Shown: piece by piece, positions 1 to 5,777 of the stretch
Layout of the letters: the number at the start of each line of letters is the position of its first letter
How positions within the stretch are numbered: position 1 is the stretch's first letter
DNA from: Bacillota bacterium
GTDB taxonomy: Bacteria; Bacillota; Clostridia; Christensenellales; Aristaeellaceae
Assembly (NCBI GenBank): GCA_023415145.1
Contig: JAEZLW010000007.1
Location: 1-9,190 of the forward strand
Length of the DNA stretch: 9,190 bases
Reading direction: 5' to 3'
Translations under genes and position numbers: made by a program
The notes under the pieces: model-generated
Databases searched by the model: none
Seen by the model: the letters and a program-made list of their open reading frames with translations, nothing else
What the model was told of the DNA's origin: nothing

Positions 1-663
1 GTACACCCCCATGACCCCGCCGGGCAACAGCGCCAGTGTGTCCAGCGTGGGGAAACGGAAGCGCGGATATTTGGAGGTCTTTTCACTGATGATCTTGCCG
101 TCGCGGATGACAATGCCCACCATCAGCGTGCCCTTGCTGGCAACACGGTAGGTATAATAATCCGTGTTCATGGCAAACACCAGCTTGTTTTCCGCGGCAA
201 TGCGGGCGGGCTGCACGTGTTTTGCCTTGCCCCATTTTTCCTTGTCAAAGGGGACTGCGGAAAACACCTCTCCCTGCGATACATCGCTGTAAATATGGGC
301 CTCATACCATACCAAAACCTTGTTGGGGTCCTTGACCCTTACAATCTGCACATGCAGCGTCGGGGAAGCGTAGATCCATACACCCTCCTCATCGTTTTCA
401 TAAACAAACTCACCCTCCTGCAAAAAGCCCTTTTCATTGGTGGGGGGCAGGGTAGGCAGGTTGGTGGGCCGTATGGTAGGCTGCGGCGTAGCGGTGGGTT
501 TAGGCGTTTTGGTAGGCTTTGGTGTTCTGGTAGGCTTGGGCGTTGCGGCAGCTTTGACCCTGATGGTGGACGTAACAGAGGCATTGGATAGGGCCAGCGC
601 CCCGATGGGCAGCAGCATGAGCAAGGCCAGCAACAGTACGGGAAGATACTTTTTGCATTGCAT
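1..663 (-). CDS. Secreted phosphodiester glycosidase (NAGPA-domain protein), C-terminus cut by window edge
   Basis: The first 221 residues are present; the reading frame is open to the left edge, so the stop is outside the window. Residues 1-24 form a signal peptide (two Lys, then a Leu-rich core ending GALA). Residues 41-64 are four TPKPT-type hexapeptide repeats, part of a Pro/Thr linker that runs to about residue 75. From about residue 84 comes a globular region with WIYASPTLHVQIVRV, then FAMNTDYYTYRV and MVGIVIRDGKII. This pattern matches the NAGPA / 'exopolysaccharide biosynthesis related to N-acetylglucosamine-1-phosphodiester glycosidase' family as I remember it, where the motif is usually closer to NGDYF. 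Such enzymes cleave sugar-1-phosphodiester bonds, here outside the cell. The start has GGAGG about 13 nt upstream, slightly far. It is the last visible gene of the secreted trio, 22 nt after the PIG-L stop. Family call is from motif memory; the catalytic C-terminal half is not seen. Confidence 0.8.
   Translation of the reverse strand, partial: MQCKKYLPVLLLALLMLLPIGALALSNASVTSTIRVKAAATPKPTRTPKPTKTPKPTATPQPTIRPTNLPTLPPTNEKGFLQEGEFVYENDEEGVWIYASPTLHVQIVRVKDPNKVLVWYEAHIYSDVSQGEVFSAVPFDKEKWGKAKHVQPARIAAENKLVFAMNTDYYTYRVASKGTLMVGIVIRDGKIISEKTSKYPRFRFPTLDTLALLPGGVMGVY
472..543 (-). repeat. 18-bp tandem repeat encoding four TPKPTx hexapeptides
   Basis: Four 18-bp units lie in frame in the glycosidase gene and encode TPKPTR, TPKPTK, TPKPTA and TPQPTI. 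Synonymous third positions differ among copies, so the protein pattern is kept while the DNA has diverged. This is typical of a flexible, possibly wall-spanning Pro/Thr linker between a signal peptide and a surface domain. Confidence 0.85.
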
Positions 664-685
664 AAGCGAAACGAAACCTCCGATT

Positions 686-1909
686 TTATGGAATCATATC
701 AATGTTTTCAAAAAAATCATGTTTCTCCATGTCCGGCCCTACCAGGGATCGGTACAGCCCAAAGCGGCTGCAGGAGAACTCCCCTTCGTCCGTGACCTCA
801 AAATCCTTGCCGATAACCGCGGTGCCCGCGTTCTGCTGGGTTATGTGAAATGCATAAGCATCCTGGGCCGCTTCCAGCGGCGTTCTCCCTGAAAGGGCCG
901 GGGCGGGTATCCGCCAGTTCATTTCGATGGTATTATCAGGGTACAGGTGCAGGTACAGCTTGGATACATCCCAGGTACCGTACAGCTTGGCAGAAGCAGG
1001 GTCTGCAGTGGGATCAGCACCATGCTCCACGCACCAGATGGCTGTGTCTGCGCATACCCGGTGGGCACCGTGACCATATTCACCGTTCATATCATGGGTC
1101 AACACCACGGCAGGTTTCAGCCTGCGGATGACACTCATTACATAGGCCCGTACCTTGTCCCTGCCGCCCCATTTTAAGTAACCGTCCTTCAAATTGGCAC
1201 TGAAAGCGTCCCGGAAAGGGCCAAGCAGAGGATAGTATCTAACGCCCATGGACCACAGACCGTTGAGCAGCTCGCTGCTTCTGGTGGTATTGGAAGGCGT
1301 CAGGTACAAGGCCACCACGCGCCTTTGAAGTGCCACCGCGTAATGGGGGATTGTGCCGCCCATGAACAAAAGTTCATCGTCGGGGTGGGCCACCATGACC
1401 AGCAGGTCGGCCTTCTCCTGCGTCGGTTCCCATTGTTGCACCCATTCGGGTGCTTCTCCCGGCCCGAACAGGAACAGTTCATTGATTCTCAGAGAGGTTT
1501 TCTTTCCATCCGTCACGGCAATGCGCAGGCTTTTTGCGGGCTCCGGAAGCGCAATATACGCATGCAGGAATCTTGTATCACCCATGAAAAGCGTGACCCA
1601 ATTATCTCCATCCAGCGTCTGCACCTCCCAGGCGGCGGGCATCTTCCCGAAACAGATATACAGGGAGGAGCAGGGCTTATTGGCAGGCAGCATGGCCTGC
1701 ACATAGGGGTTTTTACGGGAGGCCGTTTCCCAGGGGGTGGTGTACTTCCGGTCGGAGATGGATTTGAGGCCATGTTTGGGGGAACGGGGGGAAATTTCGG
1801 CCAATGCGGTGATATCCTCCGCCTCAGCCGGTTCAGCAAATGAAAGCGCCGGAATCAAACCCGAAAGCAGAACCGCGCACAGGAAAAAGCAAACAAGCCT
1901 TTTTGTCAT
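686..1909 (-). CDS. Secreted PIG-L/LmbE-family deacetylase with N-terminal beta-sandwich-like domain
   Basis: The 407-residue protein starts with a signal peptide (about residues 1-25, ending LSFA). Residues 45-150 resemble an F5/8-type-C (discoidin-like) fold: an early TTPWETAS segment, CSSLYICF, WEVQTLDGDNWVTLF, and a final strand LRINELFLFG. The catalytic region starts near residue 167 with LLVMVAHPDDELLFMGG. AHPDDE (174-179) supplies predicted zinc ligands H175 and D178 and predicted base D177; GHGAHR (279-284) supplies the third zinc histidine, probably H283. All key residues of the family are present, so it should be active. Known PIG-L proteins deacetylate GlcNAc-containing substrates; the substrate here is unknown. 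The start follows AGGGAAAG and lies 9 nt after the DUF6273 stop; the next gene begins 22 nt downstream. The N-terminal domain assignment is weaker than the catalytic one. Confidence 0.88.
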   Translation of the reverse strand: MTKRLVCFFLCAVLLSGLIPALSFAEPAEAEDITALAEISPRSPKHGLKSISDRKYTTPWETASRKNPYVQAMLPANKPCSSLYICFGKMPAAWEVQTLDGDNWVTLFMGDTRFLHAYIALPEPAKSLRIAVTDGKKTSLRINELFLFGPGEAPEWVQQWEPTQEKADLLVMVAHPDDELLFMGGTIPHYAVALQRRVVALYLTPSNTTRSSELLNGLWSMGVRYYPLLGPFRDAFSANLKDGYLKWGGRDKVRAYVMSVIRRLKPAVVLTHDMNGEYGHGAHRVCADTAIWCVEHGADPTADPASAKLYGTWDVSKLYLHLYPDNTIEMNWRIPAPALSGRTPLEAAQDAYAFHITQQNAGTAVIGKDFEVTDEGEFSCSRFGLYRSLVGPDMEKHDFFENIDMIP

Positions 1910-1918
1910 GTTCTTTCC

Positions 1919-2638
1919 CTAAGGCCTTTCCTGGCTGGAGAGTGTCAATGGCGATTCCATCGTGCCTTCACCGGATATGATTTCTGCCACGGCAAGATTC
2001 AGCCTTAAGGCAGGCCGCCAGCCTACATCCTCCACCACCACCCGGATATATCCCACGTTTCCCTTTACCTTGGTGCACCTTGCTCCGGAAATAAGGGTGG
2101 TGGACTGGGTACGGGTCCAGTAAGGGCTGAATTTGGTGGAATACTTGAACAAGCCGTTGGCCAGGGCATACGGTGTGCCCTTGCCCATGCGCGATTTGTT
2201 GTCACGGAAACCATACTCCTTGTTGGAAAGGTCCTCCCCGGCGGGAAGGAAGACGGTGCCCAGCTCCTCGCTATCAAGGAGCAGCGTCTGTTCATCATGA
2301 GAGAAAGCTTGCGGCAAAAAGGTTTCATTCAAAAAATCATGCATGTCCGTCTTGTTCCACACACCGCCGAAGTCTACATAATCTTCATATACCGGGTGGA
2401 TACGGCGGGCTCCCAGCACATATTCGCTGAGCAGCAGCGCTTCCTTGTCATCGGCATGAAGCACCCGCCAGAGGATTGGCGCATCCTCCCCGTTTTCTGC
2501 CTGGGGCCAAACGCCCAAAGAGATGTACTGATAGCCTGCCTTGGCATCGTACCCGCGCAGCCCTTGCGCCGCGGCCAAGCCGGGCATCAGAACAGCCATC
2601 AGGCACAACATAAGCACCCGGCGCAATAGCGATCTCAT
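1919..2638 (-). CDS. Secreted DUF6273-domain protein
   Basis: This 239-residue protein has a signal peptide (RSLLRR, then a hydrophobic core ending LAAA-Q near residue 25) and then one DUF6273-like domain. Landmarks are YISLGVWPQ (38-46), PILWRVL (54-60), LLLSEYVL (68-75), FLNETFLPQAFS (102-113), YWTRT (173-177) and WRPALRLNL (207-215). The tail GEGTMESPLTL resembles the short motif that often follows this domain. The function of the family is unknown; it is common in exported proteins of Clostridia. There is a strong AGGAGG 7 nt before the ATG. It is the first gene of a three-gene unit with its own candidate promoter, and all three products carry signal peptides. No catalytic motif is recognised, so a binding or accessory role is only a guess. 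Confidence 0.85.
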   Translation of the reverse strand: MRSLLRRVLMLCLMAVLMPGLAAAQGLRGYDAKAGYQYISLGVWPQAENGEDAPILWRVLHADDKEALLLSEYVLGARRIHPVYEDYVDFGGVWNKTDMHDFLNETFLPQAFSHDEQTLLLDSEELGTVFLPAGEDLSNKEYGFRDNKSRMGKGTPYALANGLFKYSTKFSPYWTRTQSTTLISGARCTKVKGNVGYIRVVVEDVGWRPALRLNLAVAEIISGEGTMESPLTLSSQERP

Positions 2639-2678
2639 GAAAGATCCTCCTCACACATTGCATGACTCAAACGCATTT

Positions 2679-2707
2679 ATGATATCCATAAAAGAAAACC
2701 CTGTAAA
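2679..2707 (-). promoter_or_regulatory. Sigma-A-like promoter of the secreted three-gene unit
   Basis: On the minus strand TTTACA (2702-2707) and TATCAT (2679-2684) are separated by exactly 17 nt; each hexamer matches consensus at five of six positions. Transcription would start near 2672, about 34 nt before the DUF6273 start codon. The -35 box lies inside the terminator stem of the upstream operon. Confidence 0.55.
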
Positions 2708-2719
2708 GGGCTTTCAGGG
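2690..2719 (-). terminator. Rho-independent terminator after the FMN-binding protein gene
   Basis: On the minus strand CCCTG and CAGGG (outer arms of 2699-2719) can pair, extended by AAA/TTT with one bulged base, leaving a GCCC loop. The hairpin is followed directly by TTTTCTTTT (2690-2698). It starts about 21 nt beyond the stop codon of the FMN-binding protein gene and so closes the nadE operon. Confidence 0.7.
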
Positions 2720-2740
2720 AAAAATGGCAATTTGTTACGA

Positions 2741-3148
2741 TCAGGGAGCGAGGCCCTTGCGCAGCGCGTTTTCCATGGCTTTTAAAAGCACCTTGCTGCT
2801 GTAGGTAGCGCCGGTAACCGCATCCACTTGAAGTGAGTTCCGTTGAACCGCCTTTTCCACCACCGCTTCACCTGCGCTGCCCTGTCCGTGTTGATGTTTC
2901 AGAGTTCTGGCGGAGGCGAGTGCGTGATCCTTGACCGTTACCTCCACCTGCGCCGTCACCGGAAATGCGCTGTATTCCCCCACATACACACCATCCTGGA
3001 CTCGCTCAAGCGGGACATCTTCGATGACCGAAGACGCAAGAACGCTGAGATTCCTTTGGATGCTTTGAAAAGCGATTATTCCGCCAAAAACACAAACGAC
3101 TATCACCGCAGCCAAAATCAAAAGTATGATTCTCATCTTTCGTTTCAT
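2741..3148 (-). CDS. Membrane-anchored FMN-binding domain protein (covalent flavinylation motif)
   Basis: The 135-residue protein has a basic start (MKRKMR), one membrane segment at about 7-27, and then an FMN-binding domain (PF04205 type). DGVYVGEYSAFPVTAQVEVTV (52-72) is the first beta region, and DAVTGATYSS (109-118) matches the [S/T]GA[T/S] flavinylation signature, with T115 as the predicted attachment site. In known members (NqrC, RnfG and small single-domain relatives) FMN is linked by a phosphoester bond made by the ApbE flavin transferase, on the outer side of the membrane. This is a single-domain version, much shorter than NqrC or RnfG. GGAGG stands 6 nt before the ATG. It follows the flavodoxin-like gene by 21 nt, suggesting a shared electron-transfer role. 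No apbE or membrane electron-transport partner is in the window. Confidence 0.9.
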   Translation of the reverse strand: MKRKMRIILLILAAVIVVCVFGGIIAFQSIQRNLSVLASSVIEDVPLERVQDGVYVGEYSAFPVTAQVEVTVKDHALASARTLKHQHGQGSAGEAVVEKAVQRNSLQVDAVTGATYSSKVLLKAMENALRKGLAP

Positions 3149-3169
3149 CGGGCGCCTCCGCTGCTCCTG

Positions 3170-3649
3170 CTATTCTATCTTGGAAAAGGATTGAACAAGG
3201 CCCTCAATCATGTTATCCCGCCGGGAATTGGACCAATTGACAATGCCAGAGGCGTAGATGGATGATCCTTTTTGCTCACAAACACGCTTCAACTGACGCA
3301 GGGAACGGTTCCCGCCAAACAACGGATTGGCAAAATGCTGGGTGATGAAGCATCCTGCTTTCTTTCCTGAAAGCCTGGGAAGCTGCATGACATAGGCCGC
3401 CATTACCTTTGAAAGGGAAAAGCCCCACACCGGCGCGCCCAGTATCACCGCATCGTATGGCGCTGCGTCCGGCGGGTTGGCCAGTTGTACGGGCAGGGGA
3501 ATCTGCCCCCGGCTTTCAGTTGTTTCCCCCTGTGCGCTGATTCGCTCAATACGGCAGGTATGGCCTTGTTCTGTCAGCCTGGATTTGATTTTTTCGGCTA
3601 CAAAAAGCGTGTGACCAGTCTCCGAGTGAACGAGGATGCCGATGTACAT
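3170..3649 (-). CDS. Flavodoxin-family protein
   Basis: The 159-residue protein has a flavodoxin-like fold. A phosphate-binding loop HSETGHT (8-14) follows the first strand, VILGAPVWGFSLS (68-80) fits the second FMN-contact loop, and CFITQHFANPLFGGNR (100-115) fits the third. The length suits short-chain flavodoxins and their NADPH-dependent FMN reductase-like relatives. It should be a cytoplasmic electron carrier or a small quinone/FMN reductase; I cannot separate these. GGAG lies 7 nt before the ATG. It starts 42 nt after the third GNAT gene and precedes the FMN-binding membrane protein by 21 nt. The two flavoproteins form the distal part of the operon. Confidence 0.87.
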   Translation of the reverse strand: MYIGILVHSETGHTLFVAEKIKSRLTEQGHTCRIERISAQGETTESRGQIPLPVQLANPPDAAPYDAVILGAPVWGFSLSKVMAAYVMQLPRLSGKKAGCFITQHFANPLFGGNRSLRQLKRVCEQKGSSIYASGIVNWSNSRRDNMIEGLVQSFSKIE

Positions 3650-3690
3650 GGGTACGCTCCTTTCTTTGTCAGGTCGTGAAGAATGGGTAC

Positions 3691-3705
3691 GTCAAACATT
3701 TTGAC
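3691..3705. repeat. Perfect 6-bp-arm palindrome over the stop codon of the third GNAT gene
   Basis: The plus strand reads GTCAAA-CAT-TTTGAC. The palindrome covers the TGA stop of the gene ending at 3692 and sits 42 nt before the flavodoxin start. It could be a protein-binding site or a small intercistronic hairpin; there is no T-tract after it, so it is not a classical terminator. Confidence 0.4.
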
Positions 3706-4123
3706 TGTTCAAGCTCTTGTTTCGGTACACAAGATCGCCCCTTTGCGTAAAGCCAACGGATTCCCAGAACCGGTTTCCGTCTTCGTTGGTCTCAAACACC
3801 ACCAGGGCGGCCTTCAAAATGCCTTCCGCCTTCAGTACGGCAAGGGCTGCCTGCACCAGGTCTCGGCCAATGCCCCGCCTGCGGAAATCCGGGTGCACAG
3901 CCGCATGGTAAATGTACCCTCTTCGTCCGTCATGGCCGCACAGAATAGCCCCGGCCAAACGGTTACCTTCCTCCGCCACAAAGCAGGAGGAAGGATTGCG
4001 GCCCAAGAACCTCTTTATTCCTTCCGCAGAATCATCCAGGCTGCGAAGGCCCATCCCGGGTGTTCCCGTCCACAAGGCGTACACCAAATCATAATCCGCC
4101 ATGGTCAAGACGCGTATCCGCAT
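3692..4123 (-). CDS. GNAT family N-acetyltransferase (YpeA-like)
   Basis: This 143-residue protein covers one complete GNAT domain. The acetyl-CoA pyrophosphate loop is in VHPDFRRRGIGRDLV (76-90), with RRRGIG as the Q/RxxGxG/A motif. The N-terminal segment TPGMGLRSLDDSAEGIKRFLGRNPSSCFVAE (21-51), the middle GHDGRRGYIYHAAV (63-76) and the end FWESVGFTQRGDLVYRNKSLN (119-139) recall a well-conserved Clostridia/Bacilli subfamily of unknown substrate. A GGGAGG site 6 nt upstream fixes the start inside the 3' end of the HAD gene, giving a 35-bp overlap and probable translational coupling. Its acceptor substrate cannot be read from the sequence. Confidence 0.9.
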   Translation of the reverse strand: MRIRVLTMADYDLVYALWTGTPGMGLRSLDDSAEGIKRFLGRNPSSCFVAEEGNRLAGAILCGHDGRRGYIYHAAVHPDFRRRGIGRDLVQAALAVLKAEGILKAALVVFETNEDGNRFWESVGFTQRGDLVYRNKSLNSQNV

Positions 4124-4817
4124 ACAATGCCTCCCGGATGTAATCCACAGCTTGATTTAGCGTATCAAAGGCGGGGTAATCAGTAACAGGCTCTTTTACA
4201 TGGACCAGCAGCGGGGTGATGTTCGCGTTTTTCGCCCCTTCGCCGTCGGCCACCGGGTTGTCACCGATCATAAAGCATATGTCCGGATATCCCGCTTTTG
4301 CAAGCGCACACTCAAATATCTCTTTCCTGGGCTTGTCAAAGCCGATTTCTCCGGAAACGATACTCTCCGAAAAGAAATGCGCCAAATGAAGGCTATGAAG
4401 AATGCCCCGCAAATCGGGGTGGTTGTTGGAAACGATGTATTGCGAAAATCCCATCTCTTTGCAACGCCGCAGCACAGGCAATGTATCCCCGTATAGCGCA
4501 TAATTGCCAGGTTGCAGAAGAATGCCCCGTATGTTTCGGGCGGCCCGGCCGGCAATAGCCTCCGGCACGCCCAATGTTATACAAACCCTTTCAAAGTGGC
4601 TGTACATGGTTTCCCACCAGGCGTCACCCGTCATACGGGAATGATCCTGGTCAGGCGTAAGCCAGGGAAAGCCTGAGCGAAGGTGCGGGCGCACATCCGC
4701 AAGCGTGATGGAGCAGCCGGGCCATGCATCTTTTATGGCGTGCAGCAGCGATGCGCTCCACAGGTGCGGGCTATGTACCAGCGTCCCGTCAAAATCCCAG
4801 AACAATGCCTTGTTCAT
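4089..4817 (-). CDS. HAD-superfamily hydrolase (phosphoglycolate phosphatase-like)
   Basis: The 242-residue protein has all four HAD motifs: DFDGT (8-12, nucleophile D8 and acid/base D10), VSNN (129-132, with S130), K162 in the GFDKPRKEIF stretch, and GDNPVADGEGA (185-195, with D186 and D191). A helical cap of about 85 residues between motifs I and II (GFPWLTPDQDHSRMTGDAWWE region) puts it in the Gph/PgmB-like subfamily I. It should be a cytoplasmic Mg-dependent phosphatase for a small phosphometabolite; the substrate is not evident. AAGGAG lies 6 nt before the ATG and overlaps the stop of the preceding GNAT gene. Its last 35 bp also encode the start of the next GNAT. Confidence 0.9.
   Translation of the reverse strand: MNKALFWDFDGTLVHSPHLWSASLLHAIKDAWPGCSITLADVRPHLRSGFPWLTPDQDHSRMTGDAWWETMYSHFERVCITLGVPEAIAGRAARNIRGILLQPGNYALYGDTLPVLRRCKEMGFSQYIVSNNHPDLRGILHSLHLAHFFSESIVSGEIGFDKPRKEIFECALAKAGYPDICFMIGDNPVADGEGAKNANITPLLVHVKEPVTDYPAFDTLNQAVDYIREALYADTRLDHGGL
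4130..4135 (-). promoter_or_regulatory. Ribosome binding site inside the HAD gene that sets the start of the overlapping GNAT
   Basis: GGGAGG on the minus strand stands 6 nt before the ATG at 4121-4123. It supports the 35-bp overlap as real and argues against a shorter downstream start. Confidence 0.75.
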
Positions 4818-4827
4818 GGCTCACTCC

Positions 4828-5271
4828 TTACTTTCTAGAAACCACCTTGTACAGAAAGATCACATGATCGGCAGTGGCATATCCGTTCTGCTCATAGAAG
4901 GCGTTGGCCGGCATATTTTTATCGGTGAGCAGTGTGACACCTGCCAGGCCGTTTTTGACGCAATGTTCTTCCGCCGCATGCAAAAGCTGCTTTCCATGGC
5001 CTTTGCCCTGAAAATCAGGATGGACGAAAAGCTCATCCACGTAAAGCTCGTCCTGGGTCCACCAGGTTTTGCGGCGGCCAAACAGCGCGCCGGCCAATTG
5101 GTCGTGATCCAGGGCCACCCAGCCCACAAAATGCGGGGACGCGGCAAATTCCAAAAGGTAGCGGGAACCCGTATCCTCGGTCCAATGGTTGCGCCAGGGC
5201 TCGCCGTTATAAGCCGCCATCAGCATTTGCACGCAGCCTGATAGGTCATTGTTCTCATATGGCCGGATCAT
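4828..5271 (-). CDS. GNAT family N-acetyltransferase (AAC(6')-like)
   Basis: The 147-residue protein is a single GNAT domain. VHPDFQGKGHGKQLL (83-97) is the acetyl-CoA loop with QGKGHG as the core motif, preceded by the strand YVDELFV, and LLTDKNMPANAFYEQNGY (114-131) is the typical C-terminal motif B region. The N-terminal YNGEPWRNHWTED and the WTQDELYVDELFV segment recall the AAC(6')-type branch of the family, but that does not prove aminoglycoside acetylation. Its ATG overlaps the TGA of the preceding GNAT gene as ATGA, a sign of coupled translation, and the HAD gene starts 10 nt after its stop. Confidence 0.88.
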   Translation of the reverse strand: MIRPYENNDLSGCVQMLMAAYNGEPWRNHWTEDTGSRYLLEFAASPHFVGWVALDHDQLAGALFGRRKTWWTQDELYVDELFVHPDFQGKGHGKQLLHAAEEHCVKNGLAGVTLLTDKNMPANAFYEQNGYATADHVIFLYKVVSRK

Positions 5272-5750
5272 TTGGCTTCCTCCTTGATTTGAATCAAAGG
5301 GGTGAGAGGTTTTTCAAAACAGATGCTTTCCGGCATCCCAATATACGGCTCAAAATTTTCCATACGGCGGTAGCCGATGCCTTCGTACAGCGATATGGCC
5401 TCGGGTTGATTCATGCCTGTTTCCAGCACCGCCCTTACACAACCTTCTTCTGCCGCCCAATATTCCAGCTCCGTCATTATGCGCTTGGAGATACCCCGGC
5501 CCCGGAAACATGGCTTGATGAACACCCTTTTTATCTCCACGCCGTTTTCTTCAAAGGGCTTGAATGCGCCGCATCCGGCAGGCTCGCCATCCACCAAAGC
5601 CAAAACAACGGCGGTGATTTTCACAAGGGTGTTGAAAGATGCATAGGAAGCATTGCCGTCCTCGTACCGGCCGGAAAGGTCATGATCCAGCATGGATACA
5701 AGATCAAGAAAGCGTGGATCATCCTTATTCGTTCGTTCCATCCGTATCAT
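5268..5750 (-). CDS. GNAT family N-acetyltransferase
   Basis: The 160-residue protein is a complete GNAT domain. IKPCFRGRGISKRIM (78-92) is the acetyl-CoA loop, GEPAGCGAFKPFEENGVEIKRVFI (55-78) forms the central strands, and LETGMNQPEAISLYEGIGYRRMENFEPYIG (109-138) followed by SICFEKPL closes the fold. The LETG..QPEAI.LYE..GY pattern is typical of a broad GNAT subgroup whose substrates are mostly unknown. AAGGAG lies 9 nt before the ATG; a second in-frame ATG three codons later is possible but worse spaced. It starts 27 nt after the nadE stop, so it is probably transcribed with nadE. Confidence 0.88.
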   Translation of the reverse strand: MIRMERTNKDDPRFLDLVSMLDHDLSGRYEDGNASYASFNTLVKITAVVLALVDGEPAGCGAFKPFEENGVEIKRVFIKPCFRGRGISKRIMTELEYWAAEEGCVRAVLETGMNQPEAISLYEGIGYRRMENFEPYIGMPESICFEKPLTPLIQIKEEAK

Positions 5751-5777
5751 TTGTACAAACTCCTTTGACTTTCCCTG

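Noticed and set aside
437..892. Plus-strand open frame with many Gly/Val repeats (VGLGVLVGFGVLVG)
   Set aside because: It is the antisense reading of the TPKPT linker of the secreted glycosidase; the minus-strand frame has the signal peptide, ribosome site and family motifs.
3684..3712. Possible minus-strand promoter TTGAAC-17-TACCCA before the flavodoxin gene
   Set aside because: The -10 box matches only two or three of six consensus positions, so it is not supported despite the good -35 box.
3683..4186. Plus-strand open frame of 167 codons
   Set aside because: Antisense to the GNAT gene with its clear acetyl-CoA motif; no recognisable protein features of its own and no ribosome site.
4705..5241. 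Plus-strand open frame of 178 codons
   Set aside because: Crosses the junction of two well-supported minus-strand genes and shows no family motif.
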